Of a DNA stretch of 64,000 nt, positions 28,540-36,844 are shown piece after piece. Origin of the DNA: Flavobacterium sp. 270 (GTDB lineage Bacteria > Bacteroidota > Bacteroidia > Flavobacteriales > Flavobacteriaceae); NCBI RefSeq assembly GCF_004368785.1, contig NZ_SODM01000009.1, positions 1 to 64,000 on the forward strand, given 5' to 3'. Each line of letters starts with the position of its first letter. Within the stretch, counting starts at the first letter, position 1. The notes beneath the pieces were generated by a model that did not search any database, was not told where the DNA came from, and saw nothing but the letters and a program-made list of their open reading frames with translations. The translations under genes and the position numbers were made by a program.

Positions 28540-28619
28540 TCCTGCAAGGTTTCCAAAACCTTGTAGGTATTATTCTTTGTAGACTCAAATACCTACAAGG
28601 TTTTGGAAACCTTGCAGGA
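28540..28619. repeat. Perfect inverted repeat with 32-bp arms between GH30 and ilvA
   Basis: 28540-28571 (CCTGCAAGGTTTCCAAAACC and onward) is the exact reverse complement of 28588-28619, with a 16-base loop. It is a dispersed hairpin of a type common in Flavobacteria, positioned where two convergent genes end. It may also act as a bidirectional terminator, but the stem lacks a U-tract. Confidence 0.9.
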
Positions 28620-28656
28620 GTTAAACATCTTATAATAGTCAAATTCAGGTTTTAAA

Positions 28657-29901
28657 TTAACCAATCAGCTGCGTAAACAAATCCTGATTATCATTGAGAT
28701 ATTGAAATTCAAAACCATTTTGTGTCATGTTTATTTTGATAGCCATAATATCATCTTTATTTTTCAACTCTAAACCAACCACTACAGAACCTACTTCGCG
28801 GTTGTTTTTTTTATGAAACTGAAAATACGTAATGTCATCATCGGGACCTAAAATATTATTTACAAATTCTTTTAAAGCGCCCGGACGTTGCGGAAACTGA
28901 ATCATAAAATAATGCATCAAACCTTCATAAAGTAAAGAACGTTCCTTTATTTCGGCAGTTCTTTCGATATCATTATTGCTGCCACTCACAACGCAGACAA
29001 CGGTTTTACCTTTTATTTTATCTTTATAAAGATCTAAAGCTGCAATTGTCAATGCGCCGGCAGGTTCTACAACCATTGCTTCTTCATTATACAATCTCAA
29101 AATTGTGGTGCAGACTTTTCCTTCGGGAACGAGAATTATATCTTCCAGATTTTGTTTGCAGATTTCAAAAGTCATATCGCCGACTTGTTTTACAGCGGCG
29201 CCGTCTACAAATTTATCAATGGTTTTTAGGGCTGTATTTTTATTTTCTTCAATAGAAGTTTTCATCGAAGGCGCGCCTTTTGGTTCAACGCCAATTATTT
29301 TAGTATTCGGACTCAAATGTTTAAAAACTTCCGATAATCCAGAAGCCAGTCCGCCGCCGCCAATCGGAACAAAAACATAATCAATAGGTGCTGCATAAGT
29401 TTCTAGAATTTCTAAACCAACAGTTCCCTGACCGGCAATTACTTTTAAATCATCAAAAGGATGCACAAATGTTTTGTGATTTTTAATGGCATCTGCTGTT
29501 GCCGAAGCATAAGCATCATCAAAAGTATCTCCGGTAAGAACAATTTCAACAAAAGATTTTCCGAACAATTGTACTTGTTTTACTTTTTGTTTCGGAGTTG
29601 TTTTGGGCATATAAATTTTGCCGTTTATCTGAAGTAAATTACAGGAATAAGCAACGCCCTGCGCATGATTTCCGGCACTGGCACAAACAATTCCGTTAGC
29701 TTTTTCTTTTTCAGTCAAAGATGAAATTTTGTTGTAAGCACCTCTAATTTTGTATGATCTTACAATTTGTAAATCTTCTCTTTTTAATAAAATAGTTGCT
29801 CCAAATTCATCCGAGAGATTCAAATTTTGAGTAAGCGGGGTAGCAGCAACTACGTTTTCTAAATGTTTTTTGGCGGCGAGTACTTCGTTGAATAATTCCA
29901 T
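28657..29901 (-). CDS. ilvA: Threonine ammonia-lyase (threonine dehydratase)
   Basis: 414 residues, PLP-dependent. The Schiff-base Lys lies in LKREDLQIVRSYKIRGAYNKI, followed by the SAGNHAQGVAYSCN phosphate-binding loop and the Gly-rich PIGGGGLASG. A C-terminal ACT-like regulatory domain (about 330-414, IQFPQRPGALKEFVNNILGPDD) is consistent with feedback control by isoleucine. The enzyme turns Thr into 2-oxobutanoate, the first step of isoleucine biosynthesis. No other ilv genes lie next to it. Its leader carries an Ile-rich peptide and attenuator (30011-30138) that should couple expression to Ile-tRNA charging. Confidence 0.95.
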   Translation of the reverse strand: MELFNEVLAAKKHLENVVAATPLTQNLNLSDEFGATILLKREDLQIVRSYKIRGAYNKISSLTEKEKANGIVCASAGNHAQGVAYSCNLLQINGKIYMPKTTPKQKVKQVQLFGKSFVEIVLTGDTFDDAYASATADAIKNHKTFVHPFDDLKVIAGQGTVGLEILETYAAPIDYVFVPIGGGGLASGLSEVFKHLSPNTKIIGVEPKGAPSMKTSIEENKNTALKTIDKFVDGAAVKQVGDMTFEICKQNLEDIILVPEGKVCTTILRLYNEEAMVVEPAGALTIAALDLYKDKIKGKTVVCVVSGSNNDIERTAEIKERSLLYEGLMHYFMIQFPQRPGALKEFVNNILGPDDDITYFQFHKKNNREVGSVVVGLELKNKDDIMAIKINMTQNGFEFQYLNDNQDLFTQLIG

Positions 29902-29922
29902 AATGGTTGTTTTTGTTTTTTT

Positions 29923-30000
29923 GCCACGAATTACACGAATTGCACTAATTTTTTTAGCTCAAACAAAGGAAAAAATTCGAGTAATTGTGTAATTCGTGGC
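29923..30000. repeat. Imperfect inverted repeat in the ilvA leader (GCCACGAATTACAC type)
   Basis: GCCACGAATTACAC (29923-29936) pairs perfectly with GTGTAATTCGTGGC (29987-30000). A related GTGCAATTCGTGGC sequence recurs near 18530-18545, so this is a dispersed element and not part of the attenuator logic. Confidence 0.7.
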
Positions 30001-30011
30001 GACTTAAAAAT

Positions 30012-30038
30012 AAAAAACCTCCCAGTTTTGGGAGGTTT
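30012..30038 (-). terminator. ilvA attenuator: intrinsic terminator (3:4 hairpin)
   Basis: On the minus strand AAACCTCCC (30030-30038) pairs with GGGAGGTTT (30015-30023) around a 6-base loop, followed by a T-rich tract. It lies between the Ile-rich leader peptide and ilvA, about 110 bases upstream of the ilvA start, so it can only serve to stop transcription before ilvA. Confidence 0.85.
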
Positions 30039-30100
30039 CATAAATTGTATGTTTACTTATTTATATAACACCTCGCCATTATTGCGTAATTGCAATAATG
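30032..30100 (-). promoter_or_regulatory. ilvA attenuator: alternative 1:2 and 2:3 RNA hairpins
   Basis: Minus-strand RNA. Region 1 CATTATTGC (30092-30100) pairs perfectly with GCAATAATG (30077-30085) at the end of the leader frame. Region 2 (30059-30074: GAGGT and ATAAAT) can instead pair with region 3 (30032-30045: ATTTAT and ACCTC), which overlaps the 5' arm of the terminator. The terminator and the 2:3 hairpin are therefore mutually exclusive, as in classical amino acid attenuators. Bulges are present in the 2:3 pairing. Confidence 0.75.
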
Positions 30101-30138
30101 CTGATAATAGCGATAATAATGTTATTAAAATTCGTCAT
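30079..30138 (-). CDS. Ile-rich leader peptide of ilvA (19 residues)
   Basis: Reads MTNFNNIIIAIISIIAITQ and a TAA stop; 8 of 19 codons are Ile and 2 are Thr. The frame is too short for standard gene callers. It is followed directly by the alternative hairpins and terminator and then by ilvA. A TACATTTG -7 box sits 19 bases upstream of the ATG. Isoleucine is the end product of the pathway that IlvA starts, so ribosome stalling at the Ile codons when Ile-tRNA is low would favour the antiterminator. The peptide itself is unlikely to have a function beyond sensing. Confidence 0.85.
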   Translation of the reverse strand: MTNFNNIIIAIISIIAITQ

Positions 30139-30156
30139 TTTTTCTTGTTTGAAAAA

Positions 30157-30164
30157 CAAATGTA
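30157..30164 (-). promoter_or_regulatory. -7 box (TACATTTG) of the ilvA leader transcript
   Basis: Exact TAnnTTTG on the minus strand, with CTG 18 bases upstream in place of TTG. It lies between the DUF4136 stop codon (30172) and the leader ATG (30138), so transcription would start a few bases before the leader frame, independent of the DUF4136 gene. Confidence 0.6.
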
Positions 30165-30171
30165 CTTAAAA

Positions 30172-30708
30172 TTATTTTTTTACAGGCGGATATTGCGCTA
30201 AAATTTTAGTTACAAACTCATTAACTTTTTCGTCTTTTTTATCAACGTTTTTAGTTAAGTTTCCGATTCCTTCACCTTGCCAAATCATTTCTTTCTTTTT
30301 AGCATCGATTAAATCAATGTATAAAGTTCCTTCTGTAGAAGTAGAAACAGAAGTCTGATTTCCATACATCATGTAAGGATTCCAACCCCAGCCCCAGCCG
30401 TAACCCCAGCCAGCGCTAAATTGATTTACATTTACCTGTTCTCTCGATTTAGTAAAAATGTTTACTAATAAATCCGGGTTTTCACTTTTAGTAAAACCTT
30501 TGGCTTGCATTTGCTCATCTATGGCACGTAAAATACGTCTTTTATCCAAATCAGAAATTTCGACCTTATCAATTCCGGGCTTAAAAAAAGCATAAGTCTT
30601 ATAAGGCGCAAAATCTACGTTTTTATCGTAATCAGAATAAACACTAACGGTACTACATGAGGCTAGTATTAAAAGCAAAAAAACTGGGACTAATTTGAAT
30701 GTTTTCAT
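30172..30708 (-). CDS. DUF4136 domain-containing lipoprotein
   Basis: 178 residues from the ATG at 30708 (MKTFKLVPVF). A longer in-frame start at 30768 overlaps the end of hutU and adds no signal peptide. The lipobox LLLILASCSTV marks a lipoprotein; the DUF4136 domain follows with YDKNVDFAPYKTYAFFKPG and a C-terminal strand LIDAKKKEMIWQGEGIGNLTKNVDKKDEKVNEFVTKILAQYPP. A Trp/Gly/Tyr patch (GWGYGWGWGWNPYMMYG) sits in the middle. The role is unknown. It lies 37 bases after hutU on the same strand, but a functional link is not evident. Confidence 0.9.
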   Translation of the reverse strand: MKTFKLVPVFLLLILASCSTVSVYSDYDKNVDFAPYKTYAFFKPGIDKVEISDLDKRRILRAIDEQMQAKGFTKSENPDLLVNIFTKSREQVNVNQFSAGWGYGWGWGWNPYMMYGNQTSVSTSTEGTLYIDLIDAKKKEMIWQGEGIGNLTKNVDKKDEKVNEFVTKILAQYPPVKK

Positions 30709-30745
30709 ATTTATAAATATTAATTGTTCTCGTTTTATTAAAAAA

Positions 30746-32722
30746 CTAAAGCAAACTTTCATCCACAAAATTGGGCAAAGTTACCTTTAATAAAGGCTGA
30801 ACTTCCATTGCACGTTTTATAGCAAAAACAGCACCTTCATTTCGAGCCCAGCTTCGTCTTGAAATTCCGTTGTTAACATCCCAAAAAAGCATTGATGCTA
30901 AACGGTTTGAAGCCTCTTTAGAACCATCAAGAACCATACCAAATCCACCGTTTATAACCTCTCCCCAGCCAACGCCGCCACCGTTATGGATTGATACCCA
31001 GGTAGCTCCTCTAAAACTGTCCCCAATTACGTTCTGAATCGCCATATCAGCCGTAAAACGGGAGCCATCATAGATATTTGAAGTTTCTCTGTACGGAGAA
31101 TCCGTTCCCGAAACATCATGATGATCGCGACCTAAAACCACAGCGCCAATTTCGCCTTTAGCAATCGCCTGATTAAAAGCTTCTGCGATCTTAACGCGAC
31201 CTTCGGCATCAGCATATAAAATGCGTGCCTGAGAACCCACAACCAGTTTGTTTTCCTGCGCGCCTTTTATCCATTTAATGTTATCCTGCATTTGCTGCTG
31301 AATTTCGTCTGGAGCGGTTTTCGCCATTTCTTCTAAAACCTGAGAAGCAATTGCATCAGTCTTTACTAAATCTTCCGGTTTTCCAGAAGTACAAACCCAA
31401 CGGAAAGGCCCAAATCCATAATCAAAACACATTGGTCCCATAATATCCTGCACGTAACTCGGATATTTAAAATCGATATTATTTTCGGACATTACATCAG
31501 CTCCTGCACGTGAAGCTTCTAATAAAAAAGCATTTCCGTAATCAAAAAAGTACGTTCCTTTTGCCGTATGTTTGTTAATTGCATCGGCATGACGACGTAA
31601 GGTTTCCTGAACTTTTTCTTTGAATAATTCCGGGTTATTGGCCATCATCTCGTTAGCTTCTTCAAAGGAAATTCCAACCGGATAATAACCGCCCGCCCAC
31701 GGATTATGAAGCGAAGTCTGATCTGAACCTAAATCAATTTTGATATTTTCCTTATCGAAACATTCCCAAACGTCAACAACATTTCCTAAATAGGCGATAG
31801 AAACCGTTTCTTTTTTGGCTTTCGCCGAATTGACTCTGGCAACCAATTCTTCTGTTGAAGTTACAATTTCGTTAATCCAGCCTTGTTCGTGGCGGATTTT
31901 AGTAATCTTCGGATTTACTTCGGCACAAACCGTAATACAGCCTGCTATATTTCCGGCTTTTGGCTGTGCGCCAGACATGCCGCCAAGTCCAGAAGTTACG
32001 AATAAATTGCCTTCGGGATTTAGTTTTATTTTTCTAAAACCATTCAAAACTGTAATGGTAGTTCCGTGTACAATTCCCTGTGGGCCAATGTACATATAAC
32101 TTCCCGCTGTCATTTGTCCGTATTGCGAAACGCCCAAAGCATTCATTTTTTCCCAATCGTCGGGTTTAGAATAATTCGGAATTACCATTCCGTTTGTTAC
32201 TACAACTCTTGGTGCTTCTTTATGCGAAGGAAATAATCCCATCGGATGTCCAGAATACATGGTTAAAGTCTGCTCGTCTGTCATTTCAGACAAATATTGC
32301 ATCGTCAATAAATATTGCGCCCAGTTCTGAAAAACCGCACCATTTCCGCCATAGGTAATCAATTCGTGCGGATGTTGTGCCACAGCATAATCCAGATTGT
32401 TTTGAATCATGTGCATAATCGCTTTTGCCTGCAAAGATTTTCCCGGATATTCGTCAATTGGTCTCGCGTACATTCTGTAATCCGGACGAAGACGATACAT
32501 ATAAATGCGACCGTATTTTTCTAATTCTTCCGAAAATTCAACAATTAATTCGGCGTGATGTTGAGGTTCAAAATAACGTAAAGCATTTTTTAAAGCCAGT
32601 TTTTTTTCTTCTGCGGAAAGAATTTCTTTTCGTTTTGGCGCGTGGTTTATTGCCAAATCGTATGCTTTTTTTGGAGGTAATATAGAAGGAATTCCTTGTT
32701 GTATTTCTTGTTGAAAGGTCAT
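30746..32722 (-). CDS. hutU: Urocanate hydratase (urocanase)
   Basis: 658 residues, the length of the Bacteroidota form of urocanase. The NAD-binding region GLGGMSGAQPKAGN and the active-site block with the conserved Cys (GFGPFRWVCTSGKPED) are present, as is RDHHDVSGTDSPYRET. The enzyme hydrates urocanate to imidazolonepropionate, the second step of histidine breakdown. The other hut genes (hutH, hutI, hutG) are not within the window, so the pathway is split. The upstream gap (32723-33062) contains only dispersed repeats, and I found no good promoter box. Confidence 0.97.
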   Translation of the reverse strand: MTFQQEIQQGIPSILPPKKAYDLAINHAPKRKEILSAEEKKLALKNALRYFEPQHHAELIVEFSEELEKYGRIYMYRLRPDYRMYARPIDEYPGKSLQAKAIMHMIQNNLDYAVAQHPHELITYGGNGAVFQNWAQYLLTMQYLSEMTDEQTLTMYSGHPMGLFPSHKEAPRVVVTNGMVIPNYSKPDDWEKMNALGVSQYGQMTAGSYMYIGPQGIVHGTTITVLNGFRKIKLNPEGNLFVTSGLGGMSGAQPKAGNIAGCITVCAEVNPKITKIRHEQGWINEIVTSTEELVARVNSAKAKKETVSIAYLGNVVDVWECFDKENIKIDLGSDQTSLHNPWAGGYYPVGISFEEANEMMANNPELFKEKVQETLRRHADAINKHTAKGTYFFDYGNAFLLEASRAGADVMSENNIDFKYPSYVQDIMGPMCFDYGFGPFRWVCTSGKPEDLVKTDAIASQVLEEMAKTAPDEIQQQMQDNIKWIKGAQENKLVVGSQARILYADAEGRVKIAEAFNQAIAKGEIGAVVLGRDHHDVSGTDSPYRETSNIYDGSRFTADMAIQNVIGDSFRGATWVSIHNGGGVGWGEVINGGFGMVLDGSKEASNRLASMLFWDVNNGISRRSWARNEGAVFAIKRAMEVQPLLKVTLPNFVDESLL

Positions 32723-33062
32723 TTTTTTAAAGATGCTGAGTTGCTAAGGTCCTAAGCTGCTAAGATATTTCAGTTAGATTAACAACAGATTAATTTTTTT
32801 GTTCTTTGGTTCAAATGCGACCAAAATTTTAATTTATGCAATTTGAATTTAAAATTTATTTAAATTATCTAATTTTCAAATTGTCACATTTTCTAATTAA
32901 AGCAACTAAGGATAACGAATATCCGACCTATGATAAGATTTGTGGATTTTAATCCTAAATTTTCTTGAGCGAATATCCATGTATATTTTAGATTTCTGAT
33001 TTTAGACTTTAGATTGAATTGGAATTTGATTTTAAAAATTATCTAATTTTCAAATGGCCACA
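32723..33062. other. Intergenic region with repeat fragments, no gene seen
   Basis: The stretch is a patchwork of short dispersed repeats: GAGTTGCTAAGGTCCTAAGCTGCTAAG at about 32740-32764, AAATTATCTAATTTTCAAATTGTCACATT at 32862 and again at 33036, and a TTTAGATTTCTGATTTTAGA element near 32987. No open frame, RNA gene or clear promoter is recognisable. Confidence 0.65.
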
Positions 33063-33263
33063 TTATCTAATTTTCTTTATTTCTCCCGTTTGTTTATCAT
33101 ATCCGTACGGACAATGACGACAGCCGCTTTTACAGCAGTAACCACGTTTAAGATGGTGTTTTTCGGTAAAACATTTATAACCTTCGGGCGTATAATAAAA
33201 ATCTTCGCCTTCGATTAATTTATTTTCATTACTTTGTTCTTTCATAAACCTGTTTTGTGGCAT
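33063..33263 (-). CDS. DUF5522 domain-containing protein
   Basis: 66 residues from the ATG at 33263 (a second in-frame ATG lies at 33245). It is small and Cys-rich. The core FYYTPEGYKCFTEKHHLKRG is followed by YCCKSGCRHCPYGYDK, which carries the four clustered Cys that define DUF5522 and probably bind a metal or iron-sulfur centre. The family is a conserved small protein of Bacteroidota with no assigned role. It is divergent from the gene at 33359. Confidence 0.87.
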   Translation of the reverse strand: MPQNRFMKEQSNENKLIEGEDFYYTPEGYKCFTEKHHLKRGYCCKSGCRHCPYGYDKQTGEIKKIR

Positions 33264-33358
33264 TGTTTTGGTTTTAATTAAAAAATAACAATCTTGAGAT
33301 TGGATTTTAATGAAAAACAAACAATTTTGCCTTTACAAATTTATAAATTTTACAGTAA

Positions 33359-33700
33359 ATGTTTCTGATTGTTGCTAAATATTTAATTCCGAAAGGTTAT
33401 CGTGGCATGACGGTTTATCCCTTTATTTTAATTAAATATTATAAAGACCAGGTAAATGCTGTTTTTTTAAATCATGAAAAAATACATTTACGCCAACAGT
33501 TAGAAATGCTTATTCTTCCTTTTTTTATTTGTTATTTTCTGGAATTTTTAATTCGTTTTATTCAATATAAAAACAAAGATTTAGCTTATCGAAACATCAG
33601 TTTTGAAAGAGAAGCTTATGCCAATGAAACTGACTTTAATTATTTAAAAAATCGTTCCTTTTTTCAATCTTGGAATTATTTAACTTTAAAACAAAAATAG
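33359..33700 (+). CDS. Small membrane protein with HExxH motif (mini M56-like)
   Basis: 113 residues. One hydrophobic segment follows the motif NHEKIHLRQQ (HExxH), and the C-terminal FEREAYANETD provides the extra Glu expected of a gluzincin. This arrangement resembles the catalytic core of BlaR1-type M56 membrane peptidases without their sensor and extra helices. It is probably membrane embedded. Catalysis has not been shown for these short forms, and I do not know a partner. The next gene starts 3 bases downstream, so the two are likely co-transcribed. Confidence 0.7.
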   Translation: MFLIVAKYLIPKGYRGMTVYPFILIKYYKDQVNAVFLNHEKIHLRQQLEMLILPFFICYFLEFLIRFIQYKNKDLAYRNISFEREAYANETDFNYLKNRSFFQSWNYLTLKQK

Positions 33701-33703
33701 ATT

Positions 33704-34600
33704 TTGAACCAAGAAATTCATATCGATTTTCCTAATACTATTTCTTTATCCATAAAACGAGAAGACTTGATTCATCCGTTTGTTTCGGGAAATAAATTTA
33801 GAAAACTAAAATACAATTTACTTCAGGCGAAAGCCGAAAATCAAGAAACAGTACTGACTTTTGGAGGTGCATTTTCTAATCATATTGCCGCGGTCGCTTA
33901 TGCAGGAAAAGAGCAGGGTTTTAAAACTATCGGAATTATTCGCGGGGAAGAACTTTTGGATAAAATTGAAGAAAACCCAACGTTAAAATTTGCTCAGGAA
34001 AACGGAATGCAATTCGTGTTTGTTTCGAGAGAAGATTATCGACTTAAAAACGAAATTTCATTTATAGAAGATTTAAAACAGAAATTTGGTAATTTTTATT
34101 TGGTACCCGAAGGTGGTACAAATGAATTGGCTGTAAAAGGCTGTGAAGAAATCTTAACAGAAGAAGATGCAGATTTTAATTACGTTTGCTGTGCTGTAGG
34201 AACTGGAGGTACAATTTCGGGTTTGATAAATAGTGCTTTTCCAAATCAGAAAGTTTTAGGGTTTCCAGCGTTAAAAGGTGACTTTTTAAAGGATGAAATT
34301 CGTATTTTTGCAAAAAAAGATAACTGGGATTTAATTTCTGACTATCATTTTGGAGGTTATGGGAAGATAAATTTAGAATTAATTGAATTTATCAATACTT
34401 TTTTAGAAGAAAATAAAGTGCCTTTAGATCCAGTTTATACAGGAAAGATGGTTTTTGGCGTTATAGATTTAATTCATAAAAATTATTTTCCTGCGCATTC
34501 AAAAATTTTACTCATTCACACCGGCGGCTTACAAGGTATTGACGGAATGAATTTAAAATTGAAGCAGAAGAAATTACCAATACTAAAAAAGAATGTTTAA
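33704..34600 (+). CDS. PLP-dependent D-cysteine desulfhydrase / ACC deaminase family protein
   Basis: 298 residues. The start codon appears to be TTG (33704), 3 bases after the stop of the upstream gene; there is no upstream in-frame ATG. The PLP Lys lies in HPFVSGNKFRKLKYNLLQA; GGAFSNHIAAVAYAG binds the phosphate side, and GTGGTISGLI is the Gly-rich loop. The fold is that of 1-aminocyclopropane-1-carboxylate deaminases and D-cysteine desulfhydrases; which reaction occurs cannot be decided here. The ATG of the next gene overlaps its stop region. Confidence 0.9.
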   Translation: MNQEIHIDFPNTISLSIKREDLIHPFVSGNKFRKLKYNLLQAKAENQETVLTFGGAFSNHIAAVAYAGKEQGFKTIGIIRGEELLDKIEENPTLKFAQENGMQFVFVSREDYRLKNEISFIEDLKQKFGNFYLVPEGGTNELAVKGCEEILTEEDADFNYVCCAVGTGGTISGLINSAFPNQKVLGFPALKGDFLKDEIRIFAKKDNWDLISDYHFGGYGKINLELIEFINTFLEENKVPLDPVYTGKMVFGVIDLIHKNYFPAHSKILLIHTGGLQGIDGMNLKLKQKKLPILKKNV

Positions 34601-35498
34601 AAAAATATCGATACTTTTCGCCATCGCAGTGTTAGCAAGCTGTTCTTCCAGTAAGCCTGCAATCGCGACGACTAAAAAAGCGGCAGCAGTTCAAACCAGA
34701 ACGGCTTCGACAAAAAGAGGCACTCCCGTTAAGCCAATCGGCAAAAATTATCCTTCTACAAATAATACAACTGAGGTTATTCAATCTACTTCAAAAACAG
34801 TTGTAACCAGCGATTTAATTAATAATTATGTGTTGCAGTTTAAAGATATTGCAATGAGTAATATGCAGAAATACGGTATTCCGGCAAGTATTATTTTGGC
34901 GCAGGGCATTTTAGAATCGGGCGCGGGAAGAGGAGATTTGGCGGTAGAAGCCAATAATCATTTCGGAATAAAATGTCATGCGGATTGGTTAGGAGAAAGC
35001 GTTCGTCATGACGATGATTCTTCTCAGGAATGTTTTAGAAAATATCCAGAAGCTTCAGAATCATACAGAGATCACGCTTTATTTTTGGTTGGGAAGAAAA
35101 GATACGCGACTTTGTTTACTTACGAAAAAGACGATTATAAGGCGTGGTCAAAAGGTTTGCGTGCAGCAGGTTATGCAACAGATCCTAATTATCCCGATAA
35201 ATTAATCAGTTATATTGAGCGCTATAATCTGCATCAATACGATTGTCAGGTTACAGGAAAAACCTATGTAGCAATTAATAAAACGGCTCCGATAAGAAAT
35301 TCATCTTCTACGCCGACATCAAATACAAAAACAAATTCGAACTCAAATTCAAATGATCCTTCTTTGTATGAAGTTCAAAAAGGAGATACTTTGTATTCAA
35401 TTTCGAAAAAGTTTAATGTATTGGTTGATGATTTAAAACAAAAGAATAATCTTTCGGATAATGCAATTTCGATTGGTCAAAAATTAAAAGTAAAATAG
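34593..35498 (+). CDS. Glucosaminidase-LysM lipoprotein (peptidoglycan hydrolase)
   Basis: 301 residues. The lipobox AIAVLASCSSS marks a lipoprotein. After a Thr/Lys-rich linker comes a mannosyl-glycoprotein endo-beta-N-acetylglucosaminidase-like domain (about 80-215) with IILAQGILESGAGRGDLA, in which the Glu of LESGAG is the likely catalyst, and NNHFGIKCHADW. A single C-terminal LysM domain (about 255-300, YEVQKGDTLYSISKKF) gives wall binding. It would cut glycan strands in the periplasm. It overlaps the upstream PLP gene by 8 bases. Confidence 0.93.
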   Translation: MFKKISILFAIAVLASCSSSKPAIATTKKAAAVQTRTASTKRGTPVKPIGKNYPSTNNTTEVIQSTSKTVVTSDLINNYVLQFKDIAMSNMQKYGIPASIILAQGILESGAGRGDLAVEANNHFGIKCHADWLGESVRHDDDSSQECFRKYPEASESYRDHALFLVGKKRYATLFTYEKDDYKAWSKGLRAAGYATDPNYPDKLISYIERYNLHQYDCQVTGKTYVAINKTAPIRNSSSTPTSNTKTNSNSNSNDPSLYEVQKGDTLYSISKKFNVLVDDLKQKNNLSDNAISIGQKLKVK

Positions 35499-35552
35499 TT
35501 TTCAGTTAGAAATAAATCTAAAATCTGAACTCTAAAATCTAAAATAAAAACA

Positions 35553-36839
35553 ATGTTATATAAAAGAAGTAGTCAGCTTTTTGCTGAAGCAGAAAAAGTA
35601 ATTCCGGGAGGAGTAAATTCGCCAGTTCGTGCTTTTAAAGCCGTTGGAGGAACTCCGATTTTTGTAAAAAGCGCTAAAGGTGCTTATTTGTATGACGAAG
35701 ACGGAAACAAATTAATTGATTACATCAATTCTTGGGGACCAATGGTTTTGGGTCACGCATTTCAACCTGTTGTTGATGCAGTAATTGAAAAAGCAAAACT
35801 GGGAACTTCATTTGGAATGCCGACAGAATTGGAAACTGAAATTGCTGCGTTAGCAGTTTCAATGGTTCCGAATATTGATAAAATTCGTTTTGTAAATTCA
35901 GGAACAGAAGCTTGTATGAGCGCAATTCGTCTGGCGAGAGGTTTTACAAAAAGAGATAAAATTATAAAATTTGCAGGCTGTTACCACGGACATTCGGATT
36001 CGTTTTTGATTCAGGCTGGGAGCGGGGCCGTAACTTTTGGTTCTCCAAACAGTCCAGGTGTTACCAGCGGCACTGCAAAAGATACTTTGTTAGCTAAATA
36101 CAATGATTTAGAGAATGTAAAAACGCTAATCGAAGCGAATCAAAATGAAATTTCGGCTATTATTATTGAGCCAGTTGCCGGAAATATGGGCTGTATTCCG
36201 CCTCAAAAAGGTTTCTTGCAAGGTTTAAGAGATTTGTGTTCTGCAAACGGAATTTTATTGATTTTTGATGAGGTTATGACGGGTTTCCGTTTGGCAAAAG
36301 GAGGAGTTCAGGAATTATATAATATTAATGCTGATATCGTGACTTTTGGAAAAGTAATCGGAGGCGGACTTCCGGTTGGTGCTTTTGCTGCGCGCGAAGA
36401 AATCATGAATTATTTAGCACCGCTTGGTCCAGTTTATCAAGCCGGAACATTATCTGGAAATCCTTTGGCAATGGCTGCAGGATTGGCAATGTTGCAAGCT
36501 TTAAACAATGACGCAGCAATTTTTACACGCTTAGAAGAAAAAACAGCTTATTTAGAAGCTGGAATTGACCGAGTGCTAAAAGCCAATAATGTTGTATTTA
36601 CAATCAATAGAGTAGGTTCTATGATTTCTGTACATTTTGATGCAAATCCTGTTACTGATTTTCAAACGGCTGCAAAAGGAGATAATGAAACGTTCAAAAA
36701 ATTCTTCCACGGATTATTAAACGAAGGTGTTTACATTGCGCCATCTGCTTATGAAACTTGGTTTATTACAGATGCATTGTCTTATGAAGATTTGGATTTT
36801 ACAATTAATGCGATCGACAAAGTTTCCAAAACATTTTAA
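35553..36839 (+). CDS. hemL: Glutamate-1-semialdehyde 2,1-aminomutase
   Basis: 428 residues. Class III aminotransferase fold with [18 protein letters not shown] at the N-terminus, [16 protein letters not shown], and the PLP Lys in [16 protein letters not shown]. It matches HemL throughout its length and converts glutamate-1-semialdehyde to 5-aminolevulinate, the first committed tetrapyrrole precursor in the C5 route. A bidirectional terminator at 36845-36870 separates it from the convergent Spy-like gene. The 54-base gap upstream carries a TCTAAAATCT-type repeat. Confidence 0.97.
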   Translation: MLYKRSSQLFAEAEKVIPGGVNSPVRAFKAVGGTPIFVKSAKGAYLYDEDGNKLIDYINSWGPMVLGHAFQPVVDAVIEKAKLGTSFGMPTELETEIAALAVSMVPNIDKIRFVNSGTEACMSAIRLARGFTKRDKIIKFAGCYHGHSDSFLIQAGSGAVTFGSPNSPGVTSGTAKDTLLAKYNDLENVKTLIEANQNEISAIIIEPVAGNMGCIPPQKGFLQGLRDLCSANGILLIFDEVMTGFRLAKGGVQELYNINADIVTFGKVIGGGLPVGAFAAREEIMNYLAPLGPVYQAGTLSGNPLAMAAGLAMLQALNNDAAIFTRLEEKTAYLEAGIDRVLKANNVVFTINRVGSMISVHFDANPVTDFQTAAKGDNETFKKFFHGLLNEGVYIAPSAYETWFITDALSYEDLDFTINAIDKVSKTF

Positions 36840-36844
36840 TAACA

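Noticed and set aside
29923-30000. GCCACGAATTACAC inverted repeat as part of the ilvA attenuator
   Set aside because: Related sequence occurs elsewhere (about 18530), it lies downstream of the terminator and has no link to the leader peptide.
30172-30708. DUF4136 gene considered part of the ilvA operon
   Set aside because: The leader peptide with its own -7 box and terminator separates them.
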